DNA of 64,000 bases, from assembly GCF_052857255.1 (NCBI RefSeq), contig NC_135497.1, forward strand, positions 182,938,204-183,002,203, read 5' to 3'. The stretch's first letter is position 1; each line of letters opens with the position of its first letter. This DNA comes from Amblyomma americanum. Taxonomy: Eukaryota > Arthropoda > Arachnida > Ixodida > Ixodidae. Position numbers and translations under genes: made by a program. This document shows, piece by piece, positions 58,148 to 64,000 of this stretch. The notes below the pieces were generated by a model that was not told where the DNA came from, made no database searches, and saw only the letters and a program-made list of their open reading frames with translations.

Positions 58148-58385
58148 TAGCTCTCCCCCAAATGATCAGGCTAAACACATGCTGTTACATTAGGCGGGAG
58201 GCCCCGCCTGCTCATTCTGGTTTTCTCGCTTCGTACATGTCGCTCGAAGTTCTGTTGCCCATGGTTCCATATATGAAGCAGGTAGGTTAGAATAAATGGG
58301 CCACATTCTCCTACTGTCCGAGGTGAAGCCCTGGGCTGCAGCCCCCTTAGCGCCACCCCCTCCCCCCCTAATCCAGCGCTGAACA
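58148..58385 (+). repeat. Dispersed repeat R, uninterrupted copy
   Basis: Contains both the left part seen at 30848-30984 and the right part seen at 41725-41825, joined as TATGAAGCAGGTAGGTTAG with no Harbinger DNA between. Confidence 0.7.
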
Positions 58386-60499
58386 CAACCACGTGAAACG
58401 TGGTTCCCCCACAAAGAAATTTTCAGGTCACACCCCCGAAGAGGTTGTATACATACATTTCAATCTTTTGGCGTGCATTCTCTTCTCGGAGCTACAAAAC
58501 TACAAAATCAGCGCTTCAGGCATCACGAATTTCTACCCTTCCCACTTCCTTGTCGAGGGCAACGCGGTAATTCAAGAGAGAGAGAGAGAAAATTTTGTCA
58601 GGGAGATGGTGATATTCTTGGGTCACTTCAGCCGCTCCGGTTACCTCTTGCGTTCTTGCCGTGGCCCGGGACTGAACGTCCGGGTTCGGGCTGGCGAGAA
58701 CAGCTTCCCATTTTTCAAGCGTGAAAGATGCCGGAGGCGGATCCTCCGTGGAAACTTATTCAATCGCAATGATCGAAGATTTCCTTTTCGTGGCTCCAAG
58801 AGGTTGACCACCGCTCCCTTGGCAAATCAAGAAAGCCTTGGTCTAACAGCGGCAGCGTGCTCAGTAGGATGCGCCGCGTTGAGAACTCGCTTGCACAGGG
58901 TAAGAAAAGTAAACAATTGCGATGCCCACCCTACAGCATGCTGCATGGAAGGCTGTAAAAGTATAGTATGCTAAAAACATCTTCTGGCTTCAATGCGGCA
59001 AACTGTTGCCCGAACACCCATTTCAGCACGAGGCACTTGCTGCCAGTGACATCATAAAAAGAAACGCGCTTAATTATTAACTAGCACGAAGTTCGAATAG
59101 GGAGCGCCGTTGTTTCTTTCGACGACAGTTTTAAAAACAGGGCCCACTCCGACGGCGCACAGCTTAACTATGTGCTGCCGCGATCTCAACGCTCATGCAC
59201 ATTTCCTCCAAGACTGTCCGAGGCGAGAGTTCAGCCAGGTTTGGCAAACCGTGCCTTCTTGTCCGATATCGGAGATCGTGGCAAATTTAATTTTCCTATG
59301 CCTATGAAATGACGCCCATGCAGCTAATATACTATACTGACATAATGTAGCGCGTCCTCTAGTGGAGATCAGTGATGAGTCTTTCTAGAGCTACAACTTT
59401 AATTCCATGAATTACGCGCTGCTGGTAACGCTTCGCTGTTTTCCATGAATATTCGCATGCCTAGCGAATAATCCCACAAATACCTGATTCGTACTGATTC
59501 AGTTTTCAACTATACTATTCATATTCGATTCGGCAGCAAAACTACGTACACTATCCGTGTTCGATTCGCTATCGAAAAAGTACTATTTGCACACACCTAA
59601 ATTAATTTCCCACGCAGAGCGCTAGTGTGACCTCCAAGCGAAAAGCAGTCGTAGAGAACATTACTGCCTTCTGGATGCAAGTTCTTAAAGTTGACTGCCT
59701 TTAAATATAAGAAATGCTTTGCTTAGCTTCGTTCCTGATTATTGCTAGCTGAAGTTTCTGAACGTAACATCACATCGTGCATCAGAGCGTGGTTAACTGA
59801 AATAGGCGAACTGCTACGTAATAAATGAAATTCGCAAGTGAGAGTGCCATAGGGAAGTTGCGGCAAAGACGGGTACTTCATTTCCTTTTGCAAGTCAGAA
59901 TTCTACCCCTGGCGCATGTAGCAGATGAGCTCGCGCGCGTCCCTCTCCGTGGGTCCATGGTCATGGTAGTGAAGTCATTGTGTACGCTCCGTCTCGCAGC
60001 TTGTTCACAGTAGTGGAAGCTGCGAGCACGAAGAAACGACTTGCAAACCTGCGTACTTGGCTTACGAGCGCGTGCGAGCAGCACACCTGTCGAAGCCGTC
60101 GCCTCGTGCTCGTAGTAGCTTCCACTCCGCTGCAAGTCCGAGTATCAACATCCACACAGCAGCACGTGCTCCTCCCTACACACCTCTATGACTTCTCGGG
60201 GGTAAGTTTCGGTCAACTAAGCAAACACTTCTGCACCCTACATGAATGATATCTGCACGAGCGGGCACGCTGGCGAGGCTGTACCTGTCTAACAGCTCAT
60301 GCTTCACTCCAGCTTCAGACTCCTCCGCTCTTGCGAAATCAAAGAAGCTTTTATAGGACTGATCATTCGGTTGCGGCTGCACACAGCTTGATGAGCTTCC
60401 ACACACGAGGAGGCGGTAACTTAAATGCAGATAAAAATCCTGCGTTAGCAGTAACGACTGCCGACAGTAAAGACAAACGCTCAAGGCAAGGCCAGCAAG
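58386..60499. other. No gene supported
   Basis: A 193-codon plus frame (58393-58974) shows no domain. A (GA)n tract lies at 58574-58588. Near 59160-59230 the words CCRDLNAHAHFLQDCPRR resemble a LINE C-terminal finger, too short to call. Confidence 0.3.
60012..60126. repeat. Imperfect inverted repeat
   Basis: AGTGGAAGCTGCGAGCACGA (60012 on) is mirrored by CTCGTGCTCGTAGTAGCTTC (60103 on), with a loop of about 70 bases. Confidence 0.6.
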
Positions 60500-61409
60500 G
60501 CGCAGCGCGAATCGCCGCTGCCTGCTAATAAAGGCATGGAGGAGGAAAAAAAAAAACAACGGTCGCACGCGTCGCGCCCTCTGGCGCCACGCTGGCGCGA
60601 CGCGGTGAAACCCGGCGTAACTGGAACCAGCCGGCGGCCATGGCGCGCGCACACTTGCGGCGATGGCGCGCGCACACTTGCGCCCAGTGCAACCCGTCAG
60701 CGCCACAGACAAGATGCGTGCCGAGACAGCACAGCACTGTTCGCGAGGCATGGTGCTTACTTCTCAATGTGGTAGTACATGTAGCCACGCCTGTCACTGC
60801 GCTTGAGAACGCGCCGCTCGGCGAGTCAGTCGCTTCGTCGGCAGACTCCAGCTTGACGCGCTGTCGCCCCGCAGCAGCACCGCAATCGCCCGAGCGCGAG
60901 CAAGCAGCAGCACTTTTCCTCTCTCGTCTCTGCCGCACTGCCCACCAAGCTAGCTGGGGTCCCCCTTTCCCACGCAACCTGGCCGTGCCCTTCCTGCCAC
61001 ATCCCCCTCGTCTCTTCTCATGGATACCCCCTCCCAGCCCTTCCGAAAGAGACAAAGGAGGAGGGGGGGGGAGGAGGCAAAAAAGCGGATCCCGCTGCAA
61101 ACCAATGACGCACCGCCGTGTGCTGAAGGCGAGCCCCTCGCGAAAGGCCGCGCGTAGAAGAAGCGAACAACGAAAAGACAGCAGCGAGAGAGGACGCGAA
61201 GCGAACGGGGAAGCAGAAAGACATCGAGGAGGAAGGAGGCGGAGGAGGAAAAAAAAAACGAAATGAAGAGGGAGGACAGAGGGAGTAGGGGGAGGACCGA
61301 CACCACGGGAGAGATGAGGGCCTTCCGCTCGCCTCGCGCCCCTCGTTCTCGAGCTTCGTGTTGGTGATTTTCATCGAACTGATTTCCTGTGAGGCTACAG
61401 GTCCACCAA
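60500..61409 (+). promoter_or_regulatory. CpG-rich leader, probable 5' UTR/promoter of the LINE
   Basis: High GC and CpG density immediately upstream of LINE ORF1, with polypurine stretches and a 23-base tandem pair (ATGGCGCGCGCACACTTGCG at 60640 and 60663). LINEs of this type carry internal promoters in the 5' UTR, but the 5' boundary of the element is not visible. The long overlapping frames here on both strands are compositional. Confidence 0.35.
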
Positions 61410-63251
61410 ATGGCCACTGGGTCGTCGTCGAGCGGTGCGACACCGCTATGCGGCACCTACCCGAATGCATACTCTCCAAACCCGTTGCACGACGACTCCG
61501 AAATGGATTCCCGTGACACTTCCCCGCAGAACCAGGATCTTCTGTCCTCTTCGTCCGTGGAGAATGCGAGCTCACCTCTTGGCGGTGGTCCAGGCTGGCA
61601 GCACGCACTCAACAAGCGACGGGCAAAGAAGCTCCGCAGACAGGCCAGGCAAGCCCAGAATCCATCCACTCCGGACTCTTCTGCCTCCGTGGGTGGAAAC
61701 CCGCCGAGCACGTCAGGACAGTCATCGAACGCAATCCGTCCACCGGGCACTCACCGTCCCAAGCTTCAACCCCTTCCAAAAAATGATATAAAAGTCGTCA
61801 TCCGACCGACACGTGGGCTAGCGCTCAAGACCTACCCGACCCGTGTCATTTCGGCAGCGCTCGTTCATTCCTGCCGAGACCCGACCAAGGTGAAAGGCAA
61901 ATACATACTCCGACCTCATGTCGGGTCCAAAATCCTCGTAATCAGCACCCTGCACGAAGAAACAGCGGCGGAGCTCTGTAAGATCACCCACCTCACCCTG
62001 GACAAGAGCCCCCACCCCGTGCGAGCGTACGTCCCTTTTCCAGCTACCACACTCCGAGGGGTCATTCACGGACTCGATCCCCAGGAGACACGCGACACCC
62101 TCGTGCCGGGGGTGCGCATCAGGGACAACCGTATCGAACTGTTAGACGCCAGAATTCTCGGCTCTTCAACGACAGCCCTTCTCACGCTCGAAGGAACCCA
62201 ACTCCCCCGATCCGTATACTACGACGGCTGCGAATACCCGTGCTTCACGTACAGGCCAGCCAGGCAATTCTGCCATATATGCATGCAACCCGGACATTGC
62301 CCGGACGTCTGCCCGACACCAAAAGTTAGAGTCTGCCGCCTATGCGGGGCCCAGGACCCGCCCATAACACACCAGTGCCAACCCAAGTGCGGACTGTGCG
62401 CCTGCCAGCACGAGACGGGATCCCGGGAGTGCCTAAAACGTCTAAAACCAGCCAGAACACCACGACCCGCTACTAACAAAGGCGCCAAGAAGATGACTCA
62501 CCAGTCCCGTAAAGACGCGGGACCCAGGATCTACAACAACAGATGGTTCTCATCGGACGACGAGGAGACTACAGGTTGTAACCAGAGCAGCAGCCGCTCA
62601 CGGAGCCGTTCCAACTCCAGACCCCGGACGAAGACACCAGTCCCGCCCCCAGCCCTTCCGGCCGCGGACGAGGGAAAACGAAATAAGAAGACGCCACCGC
62701 AAGGCCAAAAGCAAGTGAGCTGGGCAGAGAAAGTGCAGGGACCTCCCGCTCCTTCAAACGACCCCCGTTTCGAATAGCTGCGGGCTACCATTGCGTCGCA
62801 AAGCGCCAAGATAACCGACCAAAACACGAAAATTAAGGTCCTAACGGGCAAATCAGAACAGGTCCTCAAACAGAACCAAACAAACAAAACACCTTCGCAC
62901 CCACATAAAGACTCAGAGCCACCCCTCGCAAAACCGACAGAATCCGTAACCGTCCAAATGATCCGTGACACTGAAGAACGGATAATGAACTCTCTGCAGG
63001 TCTCAATGTCCACACTTCTCCAAACACTAACAGAGAAAATAGAAACCATTCACCATACACTCGCGCGACATGAGACTATTCTCAATCAGCACACAACTGC
63101 CATCCAGGCGCTTCAAACTCAATACCGTAAACGAGCCTCGTCGGACGAACATGGCCAGGGCCCCTCGCAGTTACGCAGTCGCACCAGCTCAGTCAGCAGC
63201 GATGCGGGTCGCACGTCATTCCGACACGTCCAAGATGGCCACGCACCCTAA
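61410..63251 (+). pseudogene. LINE ORF1 (gag-like, zinc-knuckle protein) with one amber codon
   Basis: Nucleic-acid-binding ORF1 protein that packages LINE RNA. The ATG at 61410 has good context (CCAAATGG); the frame is open upstream to 61389 only via GTG. Order: Ser-rich N-terminus, basic KRRAKKLRRQARQ, a conserved central domain, three zinc knuckles (CHICMQPGHCPDVC from residue 288; CRLCGAQDPPITHQC from 309; CGLCACQHETGSREC from 327), an Arg/Ser tract SRSRSRSNSRPR, then a TAG at codon 456 (62775-62777). The same frame continues without another stop through a coiled-coil-like region (LLQTLTEKIETIHHTLARHE) to TAA at 63249-63251, 613 residues in all. The amber looks like one C-to-T change from CAG. 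ORF2 overlaps its end by 17 bases. Confidence 0.8.
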
Positions 63252-64000
63252 AAGCAGCCAAAATGCAGAACACATAGAAATTTGGCAGTGGAATTGTAGA
63301 GGTTACAAGCGCAAAGCGGGTCTTCTCAAACAGTTCATTGCCACCACTCCAATCCGTCCAGACATTATCTGCCTGCAGGAAGTGGGAGCCGATAAGGCCC
63401 CGACGCTGGCGGGATACTGTACGATTAGTCAGCCCCTGATGCCATCGGTTGCCATCCTAGTGGCAAAAGATGTAACTGTGGTCGAGCACGCCCTGCCAGT
63501 ACCGGACGCCGAACACTTGACGGTCGAGATTGTGCCCAACAAGCGCGGCCGAGCAAGCACCTTTGTCATAAACGTCTACATGCCCCCCAAGCCTAGGAAA
63601 GGGGACTTTACAGACCTACTATTGGCTGCCTCTCACAAAGCGCAGTGTAATCAGTTCGTGATCGTAGGAGATTTCAACGCACCCCACAGAGAGTGGGGGT
63701 ATTGCGATAACACGGCAAGAGGTCAGTCTATAGTGAAAGCGATACACACGCTAGGACTGGAACTTCTAACTAACCCTGTCTTGCCTACACGAGAGGGAAA
63801 CAGCGTGTCTAGAGACTCCTGTCCTGACCTCACCCTGGTCAAGAACGTAAGCCACTCGAAGTGGACCAACCTAATCGAAACATTGGGGAGCGACCACTGC
63901 ATCCTAAGCACCCCTATCCCTTCATCCAAAATCCGGAAAAGCATTGGACCAGCCAGAATAACGGACTGGCCAAAATTTCGCAATTCGGAATTCCCTACGG
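63235..64000 (+). CDS. LINE ORF2, APE-type endonuclease part; runs off the window
   Basis: The endonuclease nicks target DNA to prime reverse transcription. The frame from ATG 63235 is open for 255 codons to the window edge. Motifs: WQWNCRG (Asn20), IICLQEVG (Glu49), INVYMPP, GDFNAPHREWG (Asp146 and Asn148), CPDLTLV, and GSDHCIL (Asp220 and His221), all catalytic positions of the exonuclease-endonuclease-phosphatase fold present. RT and RNase H would lie beyond 64000. The start overlaps the ORF1 stop (TAA 63249-63251) in another frame, an arrangement that in related LINEs allows re-initiation. It could be an active copy apart from the ORF1 amber. Confidence 0.85.
   Translation, partial: MATHPKSSQNAEHIEIWQWNCRGYKRKAGLLKQFIATTPIRPDIICLQEVGADKAPTLAGYCTISQPLMPSVAILVAKDVTVVEHALPVPDAEHLTVEIVPNKRGRASTFVINVYMPPKPRKGDFTDLLLAASHKAQCNQFVIVGDFNAPHREWGYCDNTARGQSIVKAIHTLGLELLTNPVLPTREGNSVSRDSCPDLTLVKNVSHSKWTNLIETLGSDHCILSTPIPSSKIRKSIGPARITDWPKFRNSEFPT

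Noticed and set aside
58393..58974. 193-codon plus-strand frame
   Set aside because: Composition mixes unrelated low-complexity parts and a (GA)n tract runs through it; no homology recognised.
60525..61608. Several 100-200 codon frames on both strands upstream of LINE ORF1
   Set aside because: They follow from high GC and few stop codons; none has a domain, and they overlap each other in many frames.
62775..62777. Programmed amber readthrough in LINE ORF1
   Set aside because: The TAG is followed by CTG rather than a known readthrough context, and a single C-to-T change explains it more simply. Other copies would be needed to reopen the idea.
61018..63049. Minus-strand frames antisense to LINE ORF1
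   Set aside because: They are shadows of the plus-strand coding frame, whose zinc knuckles and endonuclease motifs are unambiguous.

Overview
This is eukaryotic, non-coding-rich DNA, most likely from a hard (ixodid) tick. The basis is the tRNA-derived SINE built like the tick 'Ruka' family, the mix of LINE, Penelope and PIF/Harbinger elements, AATAAA signals and canonical splice sites. The taxonomic call is inference from repeat types. I see no intact host housekeeping gene, no rRNA, no CRISPR array and no bacterial operon. Nearly every recognisable protein signal belongs to a transposable element, usually broken.

Layout. 1-1.95 kb: a Tc1-like DD34E transposase split into three exons. 2.6-3.2 kb: a LINE 3' fragment, with a second copy at 26.5-27.1 kb. 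4.8-8.1 kb, minus strand: exons of a decayed Myb/SANT-like gene of the PIF/Harbinger-accessory type, split by a 936-bp perfect (AC)n tract and a small inverted-repeat element. 8.7-11 kb: Harbinger-type non-autonomous DNA and an 841-bp tandem duplication with (ATGG)n at the junction. 13.0-15.0 kb: a 5'-truncated LINE with an open RT-RNase H frame. 16.9-19.3 kb: an endonuclease-RT LINE on the minus strand. 21 kb: a LINE C-terminal scrap. 24-26 kb: Harbinger transposase fragments around a pile-up of SINEs.

27.1-29.8 kb, minus strand: a near-complete but frameshifted hAT/ZMYM-type transposase. 34.6-37.9 kb: two Penelope-like elements head to head, one carrying a fold-back insertion. 41.2-41.7 kb: a Harbinger first exon and terminus. 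42.0-48.1 kb: a 2.1-kb segment present twice in direct orientation, with a 1.83-kb L1/Tx1-like LINE exactly between the copies. 48.6 kb: a THAP zinc-finger exon. 49.5-50.1 kb: a long-TIR element. 52.6-53.7 kb: a LINE RNase H end. 54.0 kb: a possible P-element scrap. 56.3-58.4 kb: SINE and LINE fragments. 61.4-64 kb: the 5' half of a LINE with gag-like ORF1 (one amber codon) and an open endonuclease ORF2 that runs off the window.

The genes form no pathway. The biology is layered transposition. The strongest observations are the LINE flanked by 2.1-kb repeats (a possible giant target-site duplication), the intron-bearing Tc1 transposase, the paired Penelope elements, the young LINE at the right edge and the 468-unit AC tract. 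I did not find a convincing new defence or metabolic system.
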